Shown one piece after another: positions 43,588 to 52,072 of a stretch of 59,345 nucleotides of DNA (position 1 is the stretch's first letter; each line of letters starts with the position of its first letter). Source of the stretch: an uncultured Flavobacteriaceae bacterium (GTDB lineage: Bacteria; Bacteroidota; Bacteroidia; Flavobacteriales; Flavobacteriaceae); contig CAJQNZ010000013.1 in assembly GCA_905479835.1 (NCBI GenBank), forward strand, positions 1-59,345. The letters are read 5' to 3'. The position numbers and the translations under genes were made by a program. The notes beneath the pieces are model-generated. The model was not told the origin of the DNA, made no database searches, and saw only the letters and a program-made list of their open reading frames with translations.

Positions 43588-44025
43588 CTATTTTATTGTT
43601 TCTATCCAATTTTTTAATATTTCTATCTCTTGGTTAGACAATTCAGCATCTCGATGTGTAATTAAATAACTTTTTAAAGGCATTTCTTTTTCCTCAATCA
43701 TTTCTACAATTTCTTCCAACTTATGCTTCTTTCTTTTATCAGAATAGGAATCCCAAGCAGAAAAATTCAATTCTTCTTTTCCTTCTTCTATATGATGGTT
43801 GATCCACCAAGAAACTGGAGCAACCTTGTCATACCAAGGATATACAGTATTGTCTGAATGGCAATCATAACAAGAAGATGTAATCAACAACGCAATTTCA
43901 TCAGAAGGTTTCATAACTTCAATAAAATCTTCTTTTGGAACAATTTCTGATTGATTAAGGGTTACTGGAATAAATTGAATAACGATAAATGCTATGATGA
44001 GCAACAGGCCTATTTTTCTTTTCAT
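43588..44025 (-). CDS. haem-binding domain (Haem_bd) protein
   Basis: 145 aa with an N-terminal membrane or signal segment (residues 5-20) and a CYDCH motif (near residue 54) followed by NTVYPWYDKVAPVSWW. This matches the Bacteroidota haem-binding domain family, in which CxxCH attaches c-type haem in the periplasm. Likely an electron-transfer or haem-sensing accessory protein; partner unknown. No cytochrome maturation gene nearby. Confidence 0.85.
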   Translation of the reverse strand: MKRKIGLLLIIAFIVIQFIPVTLNQSEIVPKEDFIEVMKPSDEIALLITSSCYDCHSDNTVYPWYDKVAPVSWWINHHIEEGKEELNFSAWDSYSDKRKKHKLEEIVEMIEEKEMPLKSYLITHRDAELSNQEIEILKNWIETIK

Positions 44026-44074
44026 GGATATGTTTTAAAAAATAAAAGTACACATAAATTTGTATTTTTGATAT

Positions 44075-44653
44075 ATGAATGTGCAAGAATTGACTGAACT
44101 TATCAATACGAAAGTTACTTCGTATCGTGAATATCGATTAAGGTATGCTCAATTGGTGTTGGAAAACCCCCATTTATTTAGGCAGTTACTTGAAATCGCA
44201 TTTGATAAATCTAATACGGCTTGTGTAAGAATATCATGGGTACTTGATTTTGTATTGAGAAAAAAACTAGAATTGATATATCCTCATCTAGACTACTTTA
44301 CAGAAAATATAGGATCTGTTTCCCACGACAGCATTGTACGTCCAATGTCAAAGATATGTGAACTATTGGCAATTACTTACAATTCTAAAAATTCTGTGGA
44401 AATTAAAAAACATTTGAAAAAAACACATATTGAAAAGGTAATTACAACAGGATTTGATTGGTTAATTTCTGATCAGAAGGTTGCTGTAAAAGCATATACA
44501 ATGGATACTTTATATATTTTTGGCAAAGAAAATCCATGGGTTCATAAGGAACTATACTTGATTCTAGAACAAGAAATTTCTAATGGAAGTCCTGCATATA
44601 AAGCTAGAGGTAAAAAAAATCTGAAAAGACTCAAAAAGGAAGTCGATAATTGA
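44075..44653 (+). CDS. conserved hypothetical protein upstream of purB
   Basis: 192-aa soluble, all-helical protein with a HEAT-like repeat feel (CVRISWVLDFVLRKKLELIYPH and later VKAYTMDTLYIFGKE). No catalytic motif. In related genomes such a protein is often found just before purB and is sometimes annotated from that position, but nothing in the sequence shows a lyase. purB has its own promoter downstream, so cotranscription is not required. Confidence 0.72.
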   Translation: MNVQELTELINTKVTSYREYRLRYAQLVLENPHLFRQLLEIAFDKSNTACVRISWVLDFVLRKKLELIYPHLDYFTENIGSVSHDSIVRPMSKICELLAITYNSKNSVEIKKHLKKTHIEKVITTGFDWLISDQKVAVKAYTMDTLYIFGKENPWVHKELYLILEQEISNGSPAYKARGKKNLKRLKKEVDN

Positions 44654-44675
44654 CCCGTTTTTTAGCATCCAAATA

Positions 44676-44707
44676 TTGGTCTATTTCAGGTCTATATAGT
44701 ACTTTTG
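44676..44707 (+). promoter_or_regulatory. promoter of purB
   Basis: TTG (44676-44678), 21 bp, TACTTTTG (44700-44707), 24 bp before the purB ATG. Confidence 0.65.
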
Positions 44708-44731
44708 CAAAATTAGATAACAATACTACAG

Positions 44732-46075
44732 ATGACTTTAAATACATTGAATGCTATTTCTCCTATCGATGGACGTTATAGAAATAAAGTTGATAGCCTT
44801 GCTCCTTATTTTTCGGAAAAAGCGTTGATTAAATACAGAGTGAAAGTTGAAATTGAGTATTTCATTGCATTATGTGAGATTCCACTTCCACAAGTATCTT
44901 CTTTTAACAAAGAAGTTTATTCTTCACTGAGAAAAATTTATATAGATTTTTCTGATTCAGATGCTCAGAAGATTAAAGACATTGAAAAAATAACGAATCA
45001 CGATGTAAAAGCGGTAGAATATTTTATCAAAGAAAAATTTGACACGCTAAATCTAGAAGCCTATAAAGAGTTTATTCATTTCGGATTGACTTCCCAAGAT
45101 ATTAACAATACAGCGATTCCTCTATCTTTAAAAGATGCTCTTATGGATGTGTATTATCCACAATTAGAAGAATTGGTTGAGAAACTTTCTTCTCTTTCTG
45201 ACGAATGGAAAGACATTCCAATGCTTGCAAGAACTCATGGGCAACCTGCATCTCCTACAAGATTAGGAAAAGAAATATATGTATTCGTTGAGCGAATCAA
45301 TCAACAATTGAAAGGGTTAAAATTAATTCCTCATGCGGCAAAATTTGGTGGAGCAACCGGAAATTTCAATGCTCATAAAGTTGCGTATCCTACGCAAGAT
45401 TGGAAAGCATTCGGAACGCAATTTGTTCAAAAGAATCTAGGATTACACCATTCATTTCCTACAACTCAGATAGAGCATTACGATCATCTTGCAGGAATCT
45501 TTGACGCACTCAAGCGTATCAATACGATTTTAATAGATTTAGATAGGGATATATGGACCTATGTGTCTACTGATTATTTCAAACAAAAAATTAAAAAAGG
45601 GGAAGTAGGTTCTTCTGCGATGCCTCATAAAGTAAATCCTATCGATTTTGAAAATTCGGAAGGAAATCTTGGAATGGCCAATGCTTTATTAGAACATCTA
45701 TCGGCTAAACTACCCATTTCTAGATTGCAACGTGACCTGACAGATTCAACAGTATTAAGAAATATTGGAGTTCCTATAAGTCATACCATTATTGGATTTG
45801 CCTCTACCTTAAAGGGGTTGAATAAGTTGTTGATCAACAAAGAGAAATTTGCCATCGATCTTGAAAATAATTGGGCGGTAGTTGCAGAAGCAATTCAGAC
45901 AATCTTGAGACGTGAAGCATATCCCAATCCTTATGAAGCGTTGAAAGGATTAACTCGTACCAATGAAAAAATAACACAGCAATCCATTGCTCAATTTATT
46001 GACACACTCGAAGTTTCTGACGAAATTAAAAATGAATTAAAAGTAATCACTCCAAGTAATTACACTGGTATTTAA
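44732..46075 (+). CDS. purB: adenylosuccinate lyase
   Basis: Splits SAICAR and adenylosuccinate, releasing fumarate in purine synthesis. The fumarase/aspartase superfamily signature is GSSAMPHKVNPIDFEN (near residue 290), with the catalytic region LARTHGQPASPTRLGKE (167 onward). 447 aa. Followed after 8 bp by a lipoprotein gene and then terC, a likely operon. Confidence 0.96.
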   Translation: MTLNTLNAISPIDGRYRNKVDSLAPYFSEKALIKYRVKVEIEYFIALCEIPLPQVSSFNKEVYSSLRKIYIDFSDSDAQKIKDIEKITNHDVKAVEYFIKEKFDTLNLEAYKEFIHFGLTSQDINNTAIPLSLKDALMDVYYPQLEELVEKLSSLSDEWKDIPMLARTHGQPASPTRLGKEIYVFVERINQQLKGLKLIPHAAKFGGATGNFNAHKVAYPTQDWKAFGTQFVQKNLGLHHSFPTTQIEHYDHLAGIFDALKRINTILIDLDRDIWTYVSTDYFKQKIKKGEVGSSAMPHKVNPIDFENSEGNLGMANALLEHLSAKLPISRLQRDLTDSTVLRNIGVPISHTIIGFASTLKGLNKLLINKEKFAIDLENNWAVVAEAIQTILRREAYPNPYEALKGLTRTNEKITQQSIAQFIDTLEVSDEIKNELKVITPSNYTGI

Positions 46076-46083
46076 TACTATAT

Positions 46084-46458
46084 ATGAAGAAAATTCTGGT
46101 TTTATTTTTACTTATTTCTATAGTAGTATCATGTGAAAATGGTACTAATTTATCGATTCAAGATTTTAAAACTGGAACTTTTGAAACTTTTCTAGATGAT
46201 TCTAATGCAACATCAATAGCAGTAAGAAATGATTCTATTCAAGTTGAAACTTATAATTTTAAGAAAGATACATTTGAAATAAAGTGGAAATCAAATTTTG
46301 AATATATATTATCCAAAAAAAATCCAAAGAGCAAACTAGATAGCACTCGTTTTTTTGTCAAAATCACAGGAATAAAAGGAAGTTCTTATATTTTTAAAGC
46401 CAATTATGAAGGTTCTAATTTTAAACAAACAGGAACCGTAACTAAAATTTCAGAATAA
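46084..46458 (+). CDS. small lipoprotein of Flavobacteriaceae
   Basis: 124 aa. Lipobox LISIVVSC with Cys17, then a beta-rich domain (DFKTGTFETFL, then SIQVETYNFKKD and GSSYIFKANYEG). Homologues are sometimes mislabelled DNA topoisomerase IV, which the sequence does not support. Function unknown. Between purB and terC; its stop overlaps the terC ATG. Confidence 0.75.
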   Translation: MKKILVLFLLISIVVSCENGTNLSIQDFKTGTFETFLDDSNATSIAVRNDSIQVETYNFKKDTFEIKWKSNFEYILSKKNPKSKLDSTRFFVKITGIKGSSYIFKANYEGSNFKQTGTVTKISE

Positions 46459-47258
46459 TGTTAGAAATGTTTTTACAACCAGAAATATGGGTAGCCATCC
46501 TTACACTGGTGTTTTTAGAAATTGTATTAGGAATTGATAATATCATTTTTATCTCAATAGCAGCAAGTAAATTACCCGTAGAATTACAAAAAAAAGCAAC
46601 CAATATTGGACTGATATTGGCAATGGTATTACGTGTAATTTTACTATTTGGAATATCCTATTTAGTAGCGATGCAATCTTCATTCATACATGTAGAAACC
46701 TCTTGGTTGAAAGTCGGAGTTACTGGTCAGAGTATCATCATGCTCGCTGGAGGACTTTTCTTGCTGTATAAAAGTACCCAAGAAATTCATCATAAAATGG
46801 AAGGTATTGAAGATCATGAAATAGAAGGTGAAAATAAAAAAACTTATACGTTATCCAATGCTATTGTTCAGATTACATTGATCAATATTGTATTCTCATT
46901 TGATTCAATATTAACCGCTGTAGGAATGACTACAGGAATTAATAAGCCTGATACTGCAGTTGATGAAGCATTGGTCGTTATGGTAATTGCTGTTGTTCTA
47001 TCGATGGTTGTAATGTTATTGTTTGCCAATCCAGTAAGTAAATTTGTCACAAAACATCCTACTGTTCAGATGCTAGGATTGTCTTTTTTAATTCTAATTG
47101 GATTTATTTTAATTTCAGAAGGTGCTCATATGGCACATCTTGAAATTTTTGGACAGAAAGTTGGAATTATCCCAAAAGGATACTTGTATTTCACCATTGC
47201 TTTTTCACTTGGTGTTGAAGCTATAAATATGAAAATGAGAAAAAATAAAGTTGTCTAA
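46458..47258 (+). CDS. TerC family integral membrane protein
   Basis: 266 aa with about seven membrane helices. EIVLGIDNIIF (helix 1) and VFSFDSILTAVGM (helix 4) carry the conserved acidic residues of the TerC/Alx family. Family members are linked to tellurite resistance or Mn export and metalation of exported proteins; which applies is unknown. Start overlaps the lipoprotein stop by one base (TAATG). No ter cluster present. Confidence 0.9.
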   Translation: MLEMFLQPEIWVAILTLVFLEIVLGIDNIIFISIAASKLPVELQKKATNIGLILAMVLRVILLFGISYLVAMQSSFIHVETSWLKVGVTGQSIIMLAGGLFLLYKSTQEIHHKMEGIEDHEIEGENKKTYTLSNAIVQITLINIVFSFDSILTAVGMTTGINKPDTAVDEALVVMVIAVVLSMVVMLLFANPVSKFVTKHPTVQMLGLSFLILIGFILISEGAHMAHLEIFGQKVGIIPKGYLYFTIAFSLGVEAINMKMRKNKVV

Positions 47259-47340
47259 ACCTATTTTATAAGAGAAAATCTAAATTTTTTTTATTGTTCA
47301 CTACTAGTATTTATTTTGATAGCGCTCTTGAAATGTAAAT

Positions 47341-48645
47341 TTATTTAACATACTTTGTTTTATTCATAAAACTCAATACAATAAATCCTGCTATAAAGAA
47401 AACAGAAAGAATTAAAATAAACAATCTCAATGAATTGGTGTAAGAAGTAACTATTCCAGCAAGTGTTAATCCAAGAACAAGAGCAAGTTTCTCTGTTACA
47501 TCATAAAAACTAAAATAAGTTGCATGATCTTCTGTTTCATCAGGAAGCATTTTAGAATAGGTAGATCTCGACAAGGTCTGTATTGCTCCCAATACCAATC
47601 CTAAAAACCCTCCTAAAGCATAAAACTTAAGATATACAATTGGATCATCTTTCTGCAATAAAAATGCGCCAAAACATGCAAATGCCCATATTAAAATAGT
47701 TGTCTTTAATGCTTTAATATTTCCTATTTTCTCTGAAAGTCTTGAAAATAGAAATGCGCCTAAAATTCCTACCAATTGGATCAATAATATTGTAATGATT
47801 AAATTGCTTGTTTCCAATCCTAAATCCTTAATACCAAAAGTAGAAGCAAGTAATATTATAGTCTGAACACCTATACTATATAGAAAAAAAGAAATCAATA
47901 ATATTTTTAATTCTCGTTGTTGTTTAATCTCATTGAATACTATTTTTAATTCTCTAAATCCCTTAAAAATATAATCTTTTTCAGGTTTTCTTTTAAAAGG
48001 ATCATTAGGCAATCTATTAAAAGTAACTTGTGCGAACCCCAACCACCATATACCAACAGTTAAAAATGAAATTCTTGCTGGTAATGTACTATCAGTAATT
48101 CCGTACATTTCGGGTTTCATAACCATCGATAAATTAAATGCCAATAATAGTACTGATCCGATGTATCCAAGCATAAAGCCTTTAGCACTCACTCTATCTT
48201 GATCCTTGGGTTCAGCAACTTCAGGTAAATATGCATTGTAAAAAACGATACTTCCCCAAAAGCCTATACTTGCAAGTATAGTAAATACAATTCCAATCCA
48301 TATATTTTCTTTTCCTGTGAAAAAGAATAAAGACATGACTGATAATGATCCAAGCAAACAAAAAAACTGCATAAACCGCTTTTTATTTCCTGTATAATCT
48401 GCTATTGCTGAGAGTATCGGTGATAAAAATGCTACTATTAAAAATGAAAAACCCAATGCATAAGATAGTAGAGTTGTATTGTACCAATCTGTTCCTAAAA
48501 AACTTACAATCCCTCCATCAAAAGAAGTAATAGACTCGTAATAAATAGGGAATACTGCTGTAGCAATTACTAACGAATAAACAGAATTTGCCCAATCATA
48601 AAAAGCCCAACCATTAATAAGTTTCTTGTCTCCTTTTTGTAACAT
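47341..48645 (-). CDS. MFS transporter, UMF1 (Atg22-like) family
   Basis: 434 aa, twelve helices. The N-terminal GWAFYDWANSVYSLVIATAV block is diagnostic for the UMF1/Atg22 family (amino acid or unknown-substrate effluxers). The start at 48645 (MLQKGDKK) is preferred over an eight-residue longer frame. Transporter substrate unknown. The upstream M48 gene on the same strand is separated by a terminator. Confidence 0.88.
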   Translation of the reverse strand: MLQKGDKKLINGWAFYDWANSVYSLVIATAVFPIYYESITSFDGGIVSFLGTDWYNTTLLSYALGFSFLIVAFLSPILSAIADYTGNKKRFMQFFCLLGSLSVMSLFFFTGKENIWIGIVFTILASIGFWGSIVFYNAYLPEVAEPKDQDRVSAKGFMLGYIGSVLLLAFNLSMVMKPEMYGITDSTLPARISFLTVGIWWLGFAQVTFNRLPNDPFKRKPEKDYIFKGFRELKIVFNEIKQQRELKILLISFFLYSIGVQTIILLASTFGIKDLGLETSNLIITILLIQLVGILGAFLFSRLSEKIGNIKALKTTILIWAFACFGAFLLQKDDPIVYLKFYALGGFLGLVLGAIQTLSRSTYSKMLPDETEDHATYFSFYDVTEKLALVLGLTLAGIVTSYTNSLRLFILILSVFFIAGFIVLSFMNKTKYVK

Positions 48646-48647
48646 TC

Positions 48648-48682
48648 TATAAAAAATTAAGCCGTTCAAGAATTTGAACGGC
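48648..48682 (-). terminator. intrinsic terminator of the M48 gene
   Basis: GCCGTTCAA (48661-48669) and TTGAACGGC (48674-48682) around a 4-base loop; on the minus strand a T-rich run follows. Confidence 0.85.
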
Positions 48683-48714
48683 TCAATATACTAAATATTT
48701 ACTTTTTGAAAGAA

Positions 48715-49560
48715 CTACTTCCCTAGAGTTCTTGCTTGCTGTTGTTTTTGTGCTGCAATTGTATTGAATTTCTTAGCATTCGCTATTGCAGTAGGAAGGT
48801 ATTTTTTAAGATTCGCAATTCTAGTCTGATTAGAAGGATGTGTACTTAAAAATTCTGGTGGCGCTTGTCCTGAATTTGCCCTTTGGCTCATTCGTACCCA
48901 TACGTTTATAGCTTCTTCAGGTTGATATCCTGCCATTATCATAAATACCATTCCTAGTTTGTCAGCCTCCGTTTCATGTGTTCTGCTAAATGCTAGCATT
49001 CCTAATGATGAACCTATTCCAAAAGCTTGATTCCATATTTGCCTTGCTCTAGGATCTTTATTTGCTGTTCCTACAGCAACTGCAACACCTCCAAGTTGTT
49101 GTAACATCCCTGAAGACATACGTTCCTGTCCATGCTTGGCAAATGCATGTGCGACTTCATGTCCCATAACTGCTGCAACACCATTGGTATTATCACATAT
49201 TGGAAGAATTCCTTCGTAAAAGACTACTTTTCCTCCAGGCATACACCAAGCATTTACAGTAGGATCTTCAATTAAATTGAATTCCCAACGGTAACTATTG
49301 GCTTCAGAAATCATATCATTAGCACGCATAAAACGATCTACTGCTCTTGATATTTTTATCCCGACATCTTGAACTTCTCTAGCGTTTTGACTTTTGGACG
49401 ATAATTTATTTTCTTTAAGAAACCCTTCATATTGTGCAAAACTAGTAGGTAATATTTGAGCATCACTTACAAGATTTATTCTTTTTCTACCAGTGATAGG
49501 AACTGTACTACAACTGATTAAGAATAAGGTTACTATTGCTAGTGAGATGATTTTTTTCAT
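48715..49560 (-). CDS. M48 family metallopeptidase lipoprotein
   Basis: 281 aa. Lipobox TLFLISC (Cys17) followed by STVPITGRKR, the zinc motif HEVAH (near residue 141) and the third ligand Glu in HETEADKLG. Resembles LoiP/YcaL-type envelope proteases that degrade damaged outer-membrane assembly substrates. Upstream region shared with divergent msrB, 138 bp away. Gene ends at a strong terminator. Confidence 0.9.
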   Translation of the reverse strand: MKKIISLAIVTLFLISCSTVPITGRKRINLVSDAQILPTSFAQYEGFLKENKLSSKSQNAREVQDVGIKISRAVDRFMRANDMISEANSYRWEFNLIEDPTVNAWCMPGGKVVFYEGILPICDNTNGVAAVMGHEVAHAFAKHGQERMSSGMLQQLGGVAVAVGTANKDPRARQIWNQAFGIGSSLGMLAFSRTHETEADKLGMVFMIMAGYQPEEAINVWVRMSQRANSGQAPPEFLSTHPSNQTRIANLKKYLPTAIANAKKFNTIAAQKQQQARTLGK

Positions 49561-49698
49561 GATTCTATTTTATTAATTAATTTTAAAATTACGATTTCTA
49601 CTATTAACTTCAAAATTTATACCAAAAAATACTTATTTATAATGTTAGTTCTTAAATTGCATTACGTCAAAAGAATTAAACCGTAAATTTTATAACTC

Positions 49699-50199
49699 AT
49701 GAAAGGATTCTTTTTAATTTTAATTGCACTTTTTTCCGTAAATTGTACTTCAATTGCTCAAGAAAAAAAAACACTCCTAAAAAAAGAAACTAAGACAACT
49801 ACTATGGCAAAAACTGAAAAAGAATGGAAAGAAATTCTGACGCCTGAACAATATCATATTCTAAGAGAAAAAGGAACTGATAGGCCAGGAAATGGAGGCT
49901 ACACCAAACATTTTGAAAAAGGTACGTATGTATGTGCTGCTTGTAATACACAATTGTTTGAGTCAGGAAGTAAATACGAAAGTCATTGTGGATGGCCATC
50001 ATTTGACGATGCAATCGATGGAACGGTTGAATTCACGAGAGATTCAACTCTCGGAATGATTCGTACTGAAATTACTTGCAAAGCCTGTGACGGACACTTA
50101 GGGCATATTTTTGATGATGGTCCAAGAGAAACTACAGGTAAGCGTTATTGTGTCAATACAACATCCATAAAATTTGTCAAAGCAGACAATGAAAAATAA
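49699..50199 (+). CDS. msrB: exported peptide-methionine (R)-S-oxide reductase
   Basis: Repairs methionine-R-sulfoxide in proteins. Zinc is held by two CxxC pairs (CAAC and CKAC), HCGWPSF is the substrate region and RYCVNT carries the catalytic Cys. The 166-aa frame has an N-terminal hydrophobic signal (FFLILIALFSVNCTSIA), suggesting a periplasmic enzyme. An internal ATG at 49804 (MAKTEKEWKEI) would give a cytosolic form of 131 aa; both starts are plausible. Overlaps the DUF1572 gene by 11 bp. Confidence 0.92.
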   Translation: MKGFFLILIALFSVNCTSIAQEKKTLLKKETKTTTMAKTEKEWKEILTPEQYHILREKGTDRPGNGGYTKHFEKGTYVCAACNTQLFESGSKYESHCGWPSFDDAIDGTVEFTRDSTLGMIRTEITCKACDGHLGHIFDDGPRETTGKRYCVNTTSIKFVKADNEK

Positions 50200-50743
50200 T
50201 TATCTAGAAAGTATAGATAAACAATTTACCTATTATAAAAATCTAGGCGAAAATACTTTTTCACAACTTTCTGATAAAGATATCCATTGGCAATACAATG
50301 ATCAATCCAATAGCATTGCTATTGTTGTAAAACATATGGTTGGGAATATGCTATCTCGTTGGACCAATTTTCGCACAGAGGATGGAGAAAAAGAATGGAG
50401 AAATCGAGATACAGAATTTGAAGATACATATGGGTCCTTGGAAGAAATGTTAGTTGCTTGGAAAATAGGGTGGACATGTTTATTTGATGCAATCAATTCA
50501 TTAGAAGAAAAAGATATAGAAGAAATTATTTACATCAGAAATCAAGGACATACGATTACTGAAGCCATTAATAGACAACTTTCACATTACTCCTATCATG
50601 TTGGACAACTAGTTTATATCGGAAGAATGTTGAAAAGTAATGAATGGAAATCACTTTCTGTACCCATAAACAAATCAAAAAATTATAATATTGATAAATT
50701 TTCTAAAGAAAAAATAAGAAAACACTTTACTGACGACTTATAA
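50189..50743 (+). CDS. DUF1572 (DinB-like) family protein
   Basis: 184 aa from the ATG at 50189, which lies inside the last codons of msrB. NNYLESIDKQFTYYKNLG, SNSIAIVVKHMVGNMLSRW and RQLSHYSYHVGQLVYI match the DUF1572 family. A four-helix DinB-like bundle with metal-binding His residues (His at KHMVG and HYSYHVGQ) is expected. Enzymatic role unknown; members are related to thiol-dependent transferases. Translationally coupled to msrB. Confidence 0.85.
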   Translation: MKNNYLESIDKQFTYYKNLGENTFSQLSDKDIHWQYNDQSNSIAIVVKHMVGNMLSRWTNFRTEDGEKEWRNRDTEFEDTYGSLEEMLVAWKIGWTCLFDAINSLEEKDIEEIIYIRNQGHTITEAINRQLSHYSYHVGQLVYIGRMLKSNEWKSLSVPINKSKNYNIDKFSKEKIRKHFTDDL

Positions 50744-50818
50744 AATTACCTTTATTGTGATATTTACAATAAATTAACTTTTCTTGTAAATACAAGATTA
50801 CAAATAACTTTTAATATC

Positions 50819-50826
50819 TATCTTTG
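50819..50826 (+). promoter_or_regulatory. -7 box for the KAS III-like gene
   Basis: TATCTTTG, 41 bp before the TTG start. Upstream, an 8-bp inverted repeat TTTATTGT/ACAATAAA (50751-50773) may be a regulator site or a weak terminator for the DUF1572 gene. Confidence 0.4.
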
Positions 50827-50867
50827 GATTCAATAACAAAACACTTTTTTATTTTAAATAAATCCCA

Positions 50868-51950
50868 TTGAGCAAAGCATTTTATAGTATTATCACAGGA
50901 ACAGGAAAATACATTCCTACAAGACGTATTACAAATCAAGATTTCGTAAGTAAAGAATTCTTCGATGCCAATGGTAATGCAATGACCAAGCCCAATCAAT
51001 ATACTGTTGACAAATTAGAAGAAATCACGACAATCAAAGAACGCCGATATGTAACTGATGACTTAATGACTTCAGATATAGCGCATATGGCTGCTGAAGA
51101 CGCACTTACTTCTTCTGGTATTGATAGAGAAACATTGGATTATGTTATTGTTGCTCATAATTTTGGAGATATAAAAAGTAATGGATTAGTTCAACTGAAC
51201 ATGCTTCCAACTCTTGCTGCAAAGGTCAAACATAAATTAGGCATAAAAAACCCAGAAACAGTGGCATATGATTTACCTTTTGGCTGTCCTGGATGGCTAC
51301 AAGGAATTATTCAAGCAGATTATTTTATTAAATCTGGAGATGCTAAAAAAATATTGGTGATCGGTGCTGAAGTATTATCAAGAGTATATGACCCTTATGA
51401 TAGAGATAGCATGTTGTATTCTGATGGTGCAGGTGCCACGATTCTTGAAGCAAAAGAAAGTGAAACTCCAATAGGAATTCTTGCACATAAGACTCGATCT
51501 GATACAGAAACGCACGCATACATGCTTTATATGGGAGAATCTTGTCATCCTAATGGTAAAGAAGATACCAATCTATACATGAAAATGTATGGTAGAAAAT
51601 TATACCAATACGCACTAGAAACTGTTCCTGGAGCTATAAAGGCTTGCCTTGATAAAAATGGAATGCACTTAAATAAAGTTGATAAGATTTTAATTCATCA
51701 AGCCAATGGTAAGATGGATGATGCTATTATAGATCGACTTTATAAACTGTACGATATGGAAGTACCTGAGAATATCATGCCAATGACAATTTCATGGCTT
51801 GGAAATTCATCAGTTGCTACAGTTCCTACCTTACTTGATCTTATCTTAAAAGGAGAATTTGAACCCAACGAAATTAAAAAAGGCGACAACATCGTATTTG
51901 CTTCTGTAGGAGCAGGAATGAATATAAACGCTGCACTATACAAGGCTTAA
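50868..51950 (+). CDS. 3-oxoacyl-ACP synthase III family protein (FabH-like)
   Basis: Thiolase-fold condensing enzyme, 360 aa. Catalytic triad: Cys in LPFGCPGWLQG, His in LIHQANGKMDD and Asn in SWLGNSSVAT. It differs from housekeeping FabH in length and in the middle region, so a secondary role (special fatty acid or lipid synthesis) is possible. The start is a TTG: the next in-frame ATG falls 37 codons later and would delete the conserved GTGKYIP segment. A -7 box lies 41 bp upstream. Confidence 0.87.
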   Translation: MSKAFYSIITGTGKYIPTRRITNQDFVSKEFFDANGNAMTKPNQYTVDKLEEITTIKERRYVTDDLMTSDIAHMAAEDALTSSGIDRETLDYVIVAHNFGDIKSNGLVQLNMLPTLAAKVKHKLGIKNPETVAYDLPFGCPGWLQGIIQADYFIKSGDAKKILVIGAEVLSRVYDPYDRDSMLYSDGAGATILEAKESETPIGILAHKTRSDTETHAYMLYMGESCHPNGKEDTNLYMKMYGRKLYQYALETVPGAIKACLDKNGMHLNKVDKILIHQANGKMDDAIIDRLYKLYDMEVPENIMPMTISWLGNSSVATVPTLLDLILKGEFEPNEIKKGDNIVFASVGAGMNINAALYKA

Positions 51951-51971
51951 AAACATTCATTATTGAAATAA

Positions 51972-51993
51972 AAGTACTATCATAGTAGTACTT
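51972..51993. promoter_or_regulatory. perfect inverted repeat upstream of the helicase gene
   Basis: AAGTACTA (51972-51979), 6-base spacer, TAGTACTT (51986-51993). It covers the expected -33 region of the TACTTTTG box at 52007 and is a candidate operator; it could also be a terminator for the preceding gene, although no T-run follows. Confidence 0.45.
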
Positions 51994-52006
51994 ATCAAAT
52001 TAACAC

Positions 52007-52014
52007 TACTTTTG
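52007..52014 (+). promoter_or_regulatory. -7 box for the DEAD-box helicase gene
   Basis: TACTTTTG, implying a leader of about 55 nt before the ATG at 52073. Confidence 0.5.
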
Positions 52015-52047
52015 CACCCTGAAAAACAGATTTATAGGTGCGGGCGC

Positions 52048-52071
52048 GTCTATGGGTCATTAAACATAGAC
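52048..52071 (+). promoter_or_regulatory. leader hairpin abutting the helicase start codon
   Basis: GTCTATG (52048-52054) pairs with CATAGAC (52065-52071) around a 10-base loop. The stem ends one base before the ATG. The preceding bases (GCGGGCGC region) are unusually GC-rich for this genome. Confidence 0.5.
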
Positions 52072-52072
52072 A

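Noticed and set aside
47259..47340. Possible terminator between terC and the UMF1 gene
   Set aside because: AT-rich but without a convincing stem; not reported.
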